DNA of 48,991 nucleotides, from NCBI RefSeq assembly GCF_013388945.1, contig NZ_JACAEH010000020.1, positions 1-48,991 of the forward strand, read 5' to 3'. The translations under genes and the position numbers were made by a program. Position 1 is the stretch's first letter. Each line of letters begins with the position of its first letter. Shown here piece by piece: positions 39,971-46,749 of this stretch. Under the pieces are notes generated by a model. The model saw only the letters and a list, made by a program, of their open reading frames with translations. It searched no databases and had not been told where the DNA came from. The stretch comes from Nitrososphaera sp. (GTDB taxonomy: Archaea > Thermoproteota > Nitrososphaeria > Nitrososphaerales > Nitrososphaeraceae).

Positions 39971-40030
39971 ACACCGACCGGATGTATCTTCCTGAATGCT
40001 TAATAGAATAATTTTCGGACAACGTGCCTG

Positions 40031-40273
40031 ATGAAAAAAGAGGTTGTAGAGAAGTTTGCAGCCCTCATAACGGCGGCTTTTGGCCTTGTTGCGGCGCTAG
40101 CGTGGAACAGCGCCATCCAGGAAGTGTTCAAGGTCTTTTTCGGCTAGAGCAGCGGGCTGTGGGCGATGATAACCTACGCCGTGGTGGTGACGATAATCGC
40201 GGTGTTTGTGACGCTGTGGATTGGAAAGGTCTCTAGCAAGGTCGCAGGACCGGCTGACGAGACCAAGTCCTAG
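40031..40273 (+). pseudogene. DUF5654 membrane protein interrupted by in-frame TAG
   Basis: The frame reads LITAAFGLVAALAWNSAIQE (TM1), then TAG at 40145-40147 (codon 39), then SSGLWAMITYAVVVTIIAVF (TM2) to TAG 40271. The two halves together match the usual two-TM DUF5654 protein in order and length (about 80 codons). Replacing TAG by GAG (one base) restores a continuous protein. TTAATAG lies about 31 nt before the ATG. Options: recent nonsense mutation, readthrough, or restart at ATG 40166. Overlaps rpiA by 4 nt, tail to tail. Confidence 0.7.
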
Positions 40274-40947
40274 GGCTTGACTATTTCAAAGGTCCCGTCG
40301 GCCTGCGCCCTGTAGTAGGCGTCGGCGCGCCGGGTGAACAGCCCCACTTCCATGACGCCGGCGATGCTTTTCAGCTCTACTTCCATGCGCGGCACGTCGG
40401 CGATTGAAGCAAAGGTAGTGTCAAGTATCACGTTGCCGTTTTCCGTGATAAACGGGTAGCCCTTGTCAAGGGTGCGAAGCACTGGCTTGCCTCCCACGCT
40501 CGACAGTTTTTTGGCGACAGACACGCGGGCAAGCGGGTGCACCTCTATCGGGACGGACCTTGAGAACGACTTGACAAACTTGGAAGAATCTGCCGCGATT
40601 ACTACTGTCTTTGCGGAGCTTATCAGGATCTTTTCGCGCAATAGCGCGCCGCCCCCGCCCTTTATCATGTAATAGCTTGCGTCTATCTGGTCGGCGCCGT
40701 CAAACACGACGTCGATGTCAGGTATACGGCCCTCGTCGGCAAACCGAAGGCCGCTCTTTTCAGCTTCTGCCTTTATCTGGAGCGAGGTGGGTATGCACGC
40801 AAGCGAGTCCTTGAACCCGAGGCTTGCCATCTCCCTGACGATTACTGCCGCGGTGCTGCCGCTGCCAAGGCCGATAACCTGGCCGGGCTTGACAAATTTT
40901 TCGACGGCGTCCTTTGCGAGCTTGCTAATCGCGTCCTGTAAAGACAC
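40270..40947 (-). CDS. rpiA: Ribose-5-phosphate isomerase A
   Basis: 225 residues from GTG 40947, which lies about 25-30 nt after the box TTTTTATACC; a TTG at 40959 adds four residues. GQVIGLGSGSTAAVIVREMA (phosphate loop), FDGADQID (catalytic Asp/Glu region), MIKGGGGALLREKI (Lys and Glu) and the C-terminal small domain are all present. It interconverts ribose-5-P and ribulose-5-P in the pentose phosphate pathway. Standard length; intact. Confidence 0.95.
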   Translation of the reverse strand: MSLQDAISKLAKDAVEKFVKPGQVIGLGSGSTAAVIVREMASLGFKDSLACIPTSLQIKAEAEKSGLRFADEGRIPDIDVVFDGADQIDASYYMIKGGGGALLREKILISSAKTVVIAADSSKFVKSFSRSVPIEVHPLARVSVAKKLSSVGGKPVLRTLDKGYPFITENGNVILDTTFASIADVPRMEVELKSIAGVMEVGLFTRRADAYYRAQADGTFEIVKP

Positions 40948-40979
40948 AGGAAACCGCAAGCAGCATTTGGTATAAAAAG

Positions 40980-41306
40980 CTAGAACCTGCGCGTCTTTCT
41001 CAGGTCAAAGCGCGCCGGCCCGTTTATGCCCGGGTTCAGGTACCTGCTTGACAGATATTTTGCGATGTCATTTGCAAGGTCGGCCTTTTTGTTCATCCGA
41101 GAGACGCTTGCAGAAAGGTCAGTGACGCCCTGCTGCAGGTCGTCGCTTCCCAAAACGTCGCAGAACATGGCAGTAGGCGAGCACACTGCCTGGATCCCGG
41201 TCCCCTTCTTTGTCCACTTTAACATGCCGATGTCGGTGTCTATGGATTTTTCCCACGACGGGTCGCTTTCGACAAGCCAGCGCGGAATCCGGTTCTGGTT
41301 CTGCAT
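40980..41306 (-). CDS. Conserved-looking protein of unknown function
   Basis: 108 residues from ATG 41306, chosen because the minus-strand box CAATAAATG lies about 28 nt upstream; the frame is open further but reads as shadow there. PRWLVESDPSWEKSIDTDIG, then GIQAVCSPTAMFCDVLGSDD, a helical middle and a basic end (FDLRKTRRF). It is divergent from the 33-residue gene at 41387. Its order and composition are protein-like. No family recognised. Confidence 0.6.
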   Translation of the reverse strand: MQNQNRIPRWLVESDPSWEKSIDTDIGMLKWTKKGTGIQAVCSPTAMFCDVLGSDDLQQGVTDLSASVSRMNKKADLANDIAKYLSSRYLNPGINGPARFDLRKTRRF

Positions 41307-41386
41307 CGCATTACGCATGCAGCGTATGCCATTTATTGTTTTTGTTACGACAGAATATATAGCGCGGGTATCGCTAGACTTGCAAG

Positions 41387-41488
41387 ATGGCAAAACGCGA
41401 CAAGAGGACGCATGCGTACAGCGCGCAGAGGTCCGGCAGCAAAAAGTACGCCAAGGCAGAAAGGCGCAAGCGCCACAAGCCAAGGTAA
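41387..41488 (+). CDS. 33-residue very basic protein
   Basis: Starts MAKRDKRTHAYSAQRSG and ends KRHKPR: 15 or so Lys/Arg/His in 33 residues. TATATA lies about 27-32 nt before the ATG, a perfect leaderless position. Composition suggests RNA or ribosome binding, but it is not eL41-like in sequence. It lies just outside the 5.1-kb transposon. Confidence 0.6.
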   Translation: MAKRDKRTHAYSAQRSGSKKYAKAERRKRHKPR

Positions 41489-41584
41489 GAGCTATAATTT
41501 TCAGCCTTTGCATCAGTGGCTGGAATTTCTTGCAGGTTTAGCGCGCTGACTGCGTGCATTTTCCACCGCGGTTCGCGGAATTCG

Positions 41585-41592
41585 GCCTGGCG
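41585..41592. repeat. 8-bp target site duplication, left
   Basis: GCCTGGCG directly before the left 60-bp inverted repeat; same as 46671-46678. Confidence 0.9.
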
Positions 41593-41652
41593 GGTACTGG
41601 TAAGTTATCGGCTCATGCATGCGAATTTCGTCACTGTTAACTGTCGGCGCAC
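41593..41652. repeat. 60-bp terminal inverted repeat, left
   Basis: Begins GGTACTGGTAAGTTATCGGC and ends GTCGGCGCAC; exact reverse complement of 46611-46670. Confidence 0.95.
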
Positions 41653-41728
41653 GGTGCGAAAAAGTTACTGTCTGAGATTCGCCTAATGTAACAATGTTCT
41701 TAAACTAGTCTCTGGGATTAAGCTGAAA

Positions 41729-42709
41729 GTGTCTGCATCGCCGAAAGTGGAGATTATCAGGCAATATCACATATACGAAATTATGGATTCTTGTGTGATG
41801 AAAGTCCAAGTTAAACTTACCATGTTAATTCCTGCCAAAACACAATTCTATATCTATCCATTTAGGAAATATTTGCCGCATCTAAATGCTCGACTACAAG
41901 ACGGTACTGAATTACCAATCTTGCCATATACTGAACTTTCTAGATTGCTTGGACGCAACATTACGTTAGATGAAATAAAGAAAATTGCTACTGATTTGAC
42001 CAAAGGTGTGATAGAAGAAGAAGTTTTGGCGTCTGAAAACTTTGCTTTGATAATTCTGCCGTACCGAGAATCAGACTACTATGAAGAATTAGAATTGAAT
42101 TGGAAAGAACCAATAGGGCATAAACAATCTAATGATATTCTCACTCTCGATGTGCCACTAAATAGGCAATTCTCTCCAACAGAAGAATCTAGTCTTTATG
42201 TAGAAATAAAAGTTAGCGAAAAATATGAACTGACAGAATTACCGACCACTTTTTCACTTGATGATGAGCACCCAGAGACTATAGGCATTGACAACCCGCG
42301 CTTCATTTATCCACTTAGAAGATTAGAGGACACGAAAGATTACGAAGTAATTCTCAAGGACAAAAGGAACTATGTTTTGCGTTTTGGTCGAAAGTTTCCC
42401 CAAACTATTCAGATTCAGTACAAGGTGGGTGTCCCACTTATGGTCAGAAATTGGGCATGGTTTGGAATACTTGCGGGCGGGTTGCTGATACCGTTTAACT
42501 TGTATATCTTCGTAGCAGTTATAGAGAGCTTCAAATTTTCTGCGGCATTAACGGCAGGAATTGTTGCGGCTATGATCGGTCTTAGGATTATCCTCTTCCA
42601 CGATGTTGAATTAATGGCTAGATGGAATTGGGTATATATTGCTCTAATTTCGGCTAACTTGCTAATTCTCGTAGGATTAGCTGTGCAATGTACTAGTCAA
42701 TGTTTCTAG
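41729..42709 (+). CDS. Transposon-borne membrane protein, unknown
   Basis: 326 residues from GTG; TTCTTAAACTAG lies about 25 nt upstream, downstream of the left inverted repeat. Residues 1-235 are soluble and beta-rich (e.g. YVLRFGRKFPQTIQIQYKVG). The C-terminal third has three TMs (WFGILAGGLLIPFNLYIFVA; AALTAGIVAAMIGLRIILF; WVYIALISANLLILVGLAVQ). AT-rich codon use unlike the host. No family recognised; it is cargo of the transposon. Confidence 0.65.
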   Translation: MSASPKVEIIRQYHIYEIMDSCVMKVQVKLTMLIPAKTQFYIYPFRKYLPHLNARLQDGTELPILPYTELSRLLGRNITLDEIKKIATDLTKGVIEEEVLASENFALIILPYRESDYYEELELNWKEPIGHKQSNDILTLDVPLNRQFSPTEESSLYVEIKVSEKYELTELPTTFSLDDEHPETIGIDNPRFIYPLRRLEDTKDYEVILKDKRNYVLRFGRKFPQTIQIQYKVGVPLMVRNWAWFGILAGGLLIPFNLYIFVAVIESFKFSAALTAGIVAAMIGLRIILFHDVELMARWNWVYIALISANLLILVGLAVQCTSQCF

Positions 42710-42773
42710 AGCTATCCTAGAGAGTTTGACGACCTCGTACAATTATATCCATGAACCTTAATGGAAAAGATGT

Positions 42774-42911
42774 ATGGGTCTGCCTGTTCCAAAGTTTGAG
42801 CTTAAAGATAAGGATGATTGTACAAAAGTCATCAAAGCTTCTATGGGCAATATGCTCGCTGTCGGTTATTCGATTAACCGACAGATAGGTAAGGAAATGC
42901 GCAGCCATTAG
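42774..42911 (+). CDS. Possible 45-residue ORF
   Basis: Starts MGLPVPKFELKDKDDCTKVI and is protein-like in composition, with AATTATAT about 23 nt upstream, but it contains the perfect hairpin at 42859-42884 and ends inside the transposase stop. Doubtful. Confidence 0.3.
   Translation: MGLPVPKFELKDKDDCTKVIKASMGNMLAVGYSINRQIGKEMRSH
42859..42884. terminator. Perfect hairpin after the SWIM transposase gene
   Basis: CTGTCGGTTA-TTCGAT-TAACCGACAG, 10-bp stem and 6-nt loop, 24 nt past the transposase stop on the minus strand. It could stop or protect the transposase mRNA; no T run follows. Confidence 0.4.
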
Positions 42912-44026
42912 TTTAGATCGACACTCGCATTCTGAATCACTGTCATCCACTTGTTTCTACCCTCAATCTTGATGTTCGCCGCTTCCGCCGGTGTCTGACC
43001 ACCTAGCCCCTCATGCGGTCTGAAATAATTGTGGTATAACTGATAGCCTTTCAGCACGGCAGTGTCCTGCTTTTTCAGTCCGCGCATGACCTTTTCCCTG
43101 TCTCTGACTTCCCCGTTCATTCTTTCCATCTTGTTGTTGTTCATGTCCCCCGCAATGTGGATGTGCCTAATGTGGCTAGTTCTTGGCGGAACCTTTGACC
43201 AGAACTCCTTAAGATATGCTTCATGAAAGTTGTGTGCGCCGTCGCTTATCAGCATGTCAGGCTTTTTGCCTGCTACTTCTTTGCCCTCTTTGAACAGTGG
43301 CCTGACATCTTGCGTGTATTTCGTATCTGCTATCTGCTGCGCTATCCAGAACCTAGTTTCATCATCCATGAGAGCATAAAGATACTTTGTATTCCCTTTC
43401 ACTTTTAGGTAGAGCTCGTCAGTACGCCAGGTGCCGGATACTTGCGGAGTTATCTGATCCAAGTATTCCTGCATCAAAGTTACATACTTGCCAATCCACT
43501 TGTACACAGAAACGTGGCTGATTTTTATGCCCTGCAAGTGCAGAAACTTTTGCACGTTTCTTAGGCTTTCGCCGCTAAAGTATAGCTGCATGGCTGTCGT
43601 TATCATCTGAGGGGATGCGTGCATCTTTTCAAAGCCTATGTTGAGAGTAAACCAGAACTTACATTCTTTACAGAAATAACGCTGAATTGTGCCAGATTTG
43701 TTCTTGCGGACGCCATGACGTACAACCCGTTCAGACTTGCATCGCGGGCAATTGCCAATAGGTACAGGCGCGATAACAATCTGGCTTTCCACCTTTTTGC
43801 GTATTGTCAGGGAAAACTCTACCGCATGGATGTGCTTGCATTTCTGGCTGCGGTATGTGTGGTCGGGGCAGGAGCAACCCCATCCAAATTCGCTTGAAAT
43901 AACCTCATAGTCTCCCTTTCCTGACTGTGACTTTACACGGTAAGAATATTCGTTGACGCGCTGAATTGCACCTTCGAGCCTGGCTATTTCCTGACCTTTT
44001 ATCTGTCGTTCATTCTGCGCTTGCAT
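42908..44026 (-). CDS. DDE transposase with N-terminal SWIM zinc finger
   Basis: 372 residues. Residues 51-65 are a SWIM finger (CSCPDHTYRSQKCKH, CxCx9CxH). CPRC (93-96) and CKEC (119-122) form a zinc ribbon, followed by an HTH (LRNVQKFLHLQGIKISHVSV). The DDE core is D203 (TWRTDELYLKV), D262 (MLISDGAHNF) and E301 (NNNKMERMNGEVRDR), like IS6/IS240. No separate inverted repeats bracket this gene, so it is likely the transposase of the whole 5.1-kb unit. An operator palindrome abuts its start; minus-strand TTTATAGC about 30 nt upstream is its TATA. Confidence 0.85.
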   Translation of the reverse strand: MQAQNERQIKGQEIARLEGAIQRVNEYSYRVKSQSGKGDYEVISSEFGWGCSCPDHTYRSQKCKHIHAVEFSLTIRKKVESQIVIAPVPIGNCPRCKSERVVRHGVRKNKSGTIQRYFCKECKFWFTLNIGFEKMHASPQMITTAMQLYFSGESLRNVQKFLHLQGIKISHVSVYKWIGKYVTLMQEYLDQITPQVSGTWRTDELYLKVKGNTKYLYALMDDETRFWIAQQIADTKYTQDVRPLFKEGKEVAGKKPDMLISDGAHNFHEAYLKEFWSKVPPRTSHIRHIHIAGDMNNNKMERMNGEVRDREKVMRGLKKQDTAVLKGYQLYHNYFRPHEGLGGQTPAEAANIKIEGRNKWMTVIQNASVDLN

Positions 44027-44094
44027 TAGGCACCTAATACTACAAACAACTTAGCTATAAACCTTTAGGTGCCTAATTATAGTTAGGTGCCTAT
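44026..44094. promoter_or_regulatory. Three TTAGG(T/C)(G/A)CCTAA operators in a divergent promoter
   Basis: TTAGGCACCTAA (44026-44037, directly before the transposase ATG), TTAGGTGCCTAA (44065-44076) and TTAGGTGCCTAT (44083-44094). The first lies between the transposase TATA and ATG; the others lie just upstream of the AbrB TATA (TTTATTAGG). Fits repression of both genes by one regulator. Confidence 0.7.
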
Positions 44095-44127
44095 GTTTAT
44101 TAGGAACCGGTGTGTTCTTTAGAATAT

Positions 44128-44334
44128 ATGAAGCTACAGAAGCGCTTCAACCGCAAGGTAGGCAATAAAGAGTATAACAAATGGGTTTTAGTCCTACCTC
44201 AGGATGAGGTTGAAAAACTTGGATGGAAAGAGGGTGTTGAACTTGAACCAAATATCAAGGATGGTAAATTAGTCCTTACACCAAAAGGAAAGGAAAAGAG
44301 AGATTCTAAATCTGGTGCTGCATCCGCTTATTGA
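44128..44334 (+). CDS. AbrB-type regulator of the transposon
   Basis: 68 residues from ATG 44128; TTTATTAGG lies about 30 nt upstream, and a 6-residue upstream extension is unsupported. QKRFNRKVGNKEYNKWVLVL and LPQDEVEKLGWKEGVELEPN fit the swapped-hairpin AbrB/SpoVT fold, followed by a basic tail. The TTAGGTGCCTAA palindromes in three promoters are its natural candidate targets. Confidence 0.75.
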   Translation: MKLQKRFNRKVGNKEYNKWVLVLPQDEVEKLGWKEGVELEPNIKDGKLVLTPKGKEKRDSKSGAASAY

Positions 44335-44434
44335 TGGTTTCACGAACAAGCCTCTTTATTATTTCCTCAATTGGCTCGCTGTTATAGTATGAGTCAGATT
44401 TCTTAAGCTTATCCGTCACCGATCGCCCAACCAT
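44306..44434 (-). CDS. 42-residue ORF after the proteasome-like gene
   Basis: Starts 14 nt after the hydrolase stop on the same strand with GGAGA/GAGAG purine runs upstream. VGRSVTDKLKKSDSYYNSEP then EEIIKRLVRETINKRM reads as charged helices. Its last 29 nt overlap the convergent AbrB gene end. Possible antitoxin-like or partner peptide. Confidence 0.4.
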   Translation of the reverse strand: MVGRSVTDKLKKSDSYYNSEPIEEIIKRLVRETINKRMQHQI

Positions 44435-44448
44435 TATTCTCTCACTCT

Positions 44449-45213
44449 CTAGTCTCCTAACTTCGATATATCTTCTTTCTTAATTTTACCTTTTAAGACC
44501 TGTGGTATCAGATTCTTGTCAATATAGTCTAGAACCGAAACAAGCTCAGTTCGGATCGTTTGAACTACCTCAGGAGGCAATTCCTGATATTCGTTCTTGA
44601 CTACGCCGACTCTGGTTTCACCGCCACAGTTGGGATCAATCTGTTTCACCTCATCTATTGCGTAGATTGCCATTGGGATTGCCTCGTCAACTGTTATCTT
44701 ATCATGGTAGTAATTTTTTAAGATGTATTCTGCATAGGCCGCACCGCTTCCAATCGTAGCGTAGTCTTGAGTAGGTTCAACCAAACCTGCAGAATGGAGA
44801 ACTGAAAGGTAATGATTTTGCTTACCATCTGCACAAGGGCAGATCCCGCCACATAGAAGAATCGGCTGGAAAAAGTCTCTCTCACTACCATCTTCGAGTT
44901 CCCTTGCTCTGTCTAGGTTGTACCGCTTATGCGCCGCAGTTAAGGTTTTCTCGATTATGTCTGTTATGATAATGTCTGTTAACTCATCCTTACTCGCTTC
45001 TTCTTGAGCCTGTCGCATTGCTAACCTGATTAGCTCGACGGCTCGTACTATGTGTGCTACTGCACCTGCTCCTGCAACCGCGAATTTGCCGTTGAGTGGG
45101 TGTATTTTAGTCACATTCAGCCTTTTGACTGAAACACCCCTATCAAATTCGGATTGCGTATCTGTCGCAATCACGACACCATCAACACAGCGTATTCCTA
45201 CAACAATAGTCAT
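44449..45213 (-). CDS. Proteasome-beta-like Ntn hydrolase on the transposon
   Basis: 254 residues from ATG 45213, which puts Thr directly after Met: TIVVGIRCVDGVVIATDTQS. With Thr as residue 1, Asp17 falls in ATDT and Lys35 in NVTKIH corresponds to proteasome Lys33, so the catalytic Thr/Asp/Lys set seems complete. FAVAGAGAVAHIVRA and YATIGSGAAYAEYILKNYY are the typical core strands and helix. It is longer at the C-terminus than a 20S beta subunit and is not in a proteasome operon. It may self-assemble (HslV/Anbu-like) or cleave a specific target. An operator lies just upstream. Confidence 0.82.
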   Translation of the reverse strand: MTIVVGIRCVDGVVIATDTQSEFDRGVSVKRLNVTKIHPLNGKFAVAGAGAVAHIVRAVELIRLAMRQAQEEASKDELTDIIITDIIEKTLTAAHKRYNLDRARELEDGSERDFFQPILLCGGICPCADGKQNHYLSVLHSAGLVEPTQDYATIGSGAAYAEYILKNYYHDKITVDEAIPMAIYAIDEVKQIDPNCGGETRVGVVKNEYQELPPEVVQTIRTELVSVLDYIDKNLIPQVLKGKIKKEDISKLGD

Positions 45214-45224
45214 ACCGGTCGGTT

Positions 45225-45236
45225 TTAGGTGCCTAT
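45225..45236. promoter_or_regulatory. TTAGGTGCCTAT operator before the proteasome-like gene
   Basis: 12 nt upstream of ATG 45213, between a minus-strand TATA (ACTTAAATAG, 45241-45250) and the start. Same motif as the three sites at 44026-44094. Confidence 0.65.
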
Positions 45237-45261
45237 TACAGCTATTTAAGTACTTCATAAA

Positions 45262-45280
45262 TAGAGGGCTGTGAATAACT
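45262..45280. repeat. Nested IS inverted repeat, left
   Basis: TAGAGGGCTGTGAATAACT; matches 46550-46568 in reverse complement. Confidence 0.85.
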
Positions 45281-46566
45281 GCTCTCTCACTATTTTGTCA
45301 ACCTGAATCGCTCGATAAAGCTATGACCCGTCCCAGAGGATTGGCATTGGTAACATGCAAATACCAAGGGACGGCCATAGCAGAGGAGTTATCCACTCCT
45401 GTCACGGGGAACCAAGCGTAGTAAATAAGGACCGCGCTAACAACAAACCAAAACCGGTCAGGGAGGACGCGTTTCCTTCCGAGCTGGTGTTCCAAAAGAC
45501 AGACCTTTCATTTGTAGACAGGATAGTAGACCCTGACAGAGAGAAGAGGTCTGGCCCCAAAGGCTACCGCCCAAGCTCTATCTTTATGGCACTGCTGCTC
45601 ATGTACCTGCAAAGCATGGACAGCGTACTTGCATTGGTACGCTTCCTCAACACACACCCACAGTGGCTGGTAACACTTGACCTGAGAAAGGCGGTACGTG
45701 GAAATATACAGTACAAGGTGCCTGACAGGACTACCTTTTACAAGTTTGCAGAGAGGCTTGGGCGTGAAAAGATGCTGGACATATTCATCTCCATGGTTGT
45801 CCAGCTGATACAGCTCGGCATAATCAAGGGAGATAAGGTTAGCCTTGATTGCTCCATAATATGGGCTTGGTTCAAGGACTGCAAGTGGAGCAACAGCCCC
45901 AGGCATGACAAAAAGAAATGCAGGCGCAACAAGAGCAGGGACAAAGACGCTTCATGGACGTGGGACAGCCACAGGGAAAAGTTCGTCTACGGCTACAAGG
46001 TTCACATAATGATAGATTCGGCGTCCGGACTGCCGGTTATGATTACAGTAACTACTGCCGCCTACGGCGAGAACAGGACTGTTTCGTGGTTTGTAAGGAT
46101 GGTATTGCGGCTTGGCGTCAGTGTCAGCAAGTTCCTTGCAGACGCAGGATACGACAGTAACGAGACGAGGCTGAAGATAATCCGGAGGCTCAAAGCAGTC
46201 CCTTTCATACCACTCAATACAAGGAACGCTTCGGGCTCTACCATTGAAGAAAAGAAGGCCAGAAGGAAGGAACTGTGCCTGAAGTTCTATGTAAAGAATC
46301 TCGTCAGGAATTTCTGGGTAGACCCTGATTCTGAAGAGTTTGATAGGGAGTTTGATGCAAGGACGTTTTCGGAGCAAGGGTTCTCTGTCGGGAAAGGCTC
46401 CCTGAATCTTGACTCCTTGAAACATGTGGGAATAGAGTGGGCTACGCTGCACTCCGTGTGTATCTGTATGGTGATGTTACTGGTGGCAAAAACGGCTGTA
46501 GAAATAGGAAGGCCGGACTTGAGTAGGTGTGTAAAATGCTTCCAAGGATAGTTATTCACAGCCCTC
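45264..46566. mobile_element. Nested IS (IS4/IS5-superfamily-like) with inverted repeats
   Basis: TAGAGGGCTGTGAATAACT at 45262-45280 is the reverse complement of 46550-46568 (19 bp). If the flanking TA is the target duplication, the IS is 1,303 bp with 17-bp repeats. It carries one transposase and lies between the proteasome-like gene and the right end of the larger transposon, upstream of that gene's TATA. Confidence 0.85.
45355..46551 (+). CDS. DDE transposase of the nested IS
   Basis: 398 residues. Its N-terminal half resembles the DUF772/IS5-type region (GPKGYRPSSIFMALLLMYLQ). DDE core: VSLDCSIIWAWF (first Asp), KFLADAGYDSNETRLKIIRR (second Asp), and a C-terminal region with Glu candidates near VKNLVRNFWVDPDSEEFDRE. 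Fits the IS4/IS5 DDE_Tnp_1 superfamily. It appears intact and ends inside the right inverted repeat. Confidence 0.85.
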   Translation: MQIPRDGHSRGVIHSCHGEPSVVNKDRANNKPKPVREDAFPSELVFQKTDLSFVDRIVDPDREKRSGPKGYRPSSIFMALLLMYLQSMDSVLALVRFLNTHPQWLVTLDLRKAVRGNIQYKVPDRTTFYKFAERLGREKMLDIFISMVVQLIQLGIIKGDKVSLDCSIIWAWFKDCKWSNSPRHDKKKCRRNKSRDKDASWTWDSHREKFVYGYKVHIMIDSASGLPVMITVTTAAYGENRTVSWFVRMVLRLGVSVSKFLADAGYDSNETRLKIIRRLKAVPFIPLNTRNASGSTIEEKKARRKELCLKFYVKNLVRNFWVDPDSEEFDREFDARTFSEQGFSVGKGSLNLDSLKHVGIEWATLHSVCICMVMLLVAKTAVEIGRPDLSRCVKCFQG

Positions 46567-46568
46567 TA
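46550..46568. repeat. Nested IS inverted repeat, right
   Basis: AGTTATTCACAGCCCTCTA; matches 45262-45280 in reverse complement. Confidence 0.85.
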
Positions 46569-46610
46569 AATATCATATGAAAAATCTATAGATTTCTTGC
46601 CCCGAGAGGT

Positions 46611-46670
46611 GTGCGCCGACAGTTAACAGTGACGAAATTCGCATGCATGAGCCGATAACTTACCAGTACC
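46611..46670. repeat. 60-bp terminal inverted repeat, right
   Basis: Begins GTGCGCCGAC and ends TACCAGTACC; exact reverse complement of 41593-41652. Confidence 0.95.
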
Positions 46671-46678
46671 GCCTGGCG
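46671..46678. repeat. 8-bp target site duplication, right
   Basis: GCCTGGCG directly after the right inverted repeat; same as 41585-41592. It is 71 bp before the tfb start. Confidence 0.9.
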
Positions 46679-46680
46679 TA

Positions 46681-46715
46681 ATATTTATATATTAGAATAA
46701 AATATAAATATAGGC
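46681..46715 (+). promoter_or_regulatory. AT-rich tfb promoter region
   Basis: About 35 bp of nearly pure A/T (ATATTTATATATTAG then AATAAAATATAAATATAGG) between the transposon edge and tfb. It contains at least two TATA-box candidates. Confidence 0.55.
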
Positions 46716-46749
46716 CTACAAAGGGAACAGGAATTTTGGTGGAGAGAAA

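Larger units (their letters stand above)
41593..46670. mobile_element. 5,078-bp transposon with 60-bp terminal inverted repeats
   Basis: Perfect 60-bp inverted repeats at both ends and an 8-bp direct duplication GCCTGGCG outside them. Contents: membrane protein, SWIM-DDE transposase, AbrB-type regulator, 42-residue ORF, proteasome-like hydrolase, and a nested IS. The interior is more AT-rich than the host flanks. Perfect repeats and duplication argue for recent insertion. 8-bp duplications are typical of IS6- and IS256/MULE-type transposases. Confidence 0.92.

Noticed and set aside
40145-40147. TAG read as pyrrolysine
   Set aside because: No pyl genes in the window and no second supporting case; mutation is simpler.
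45508-46452. Minus-strand frames across the nested IS
   Set aside because: Shadows of the transposase gene.
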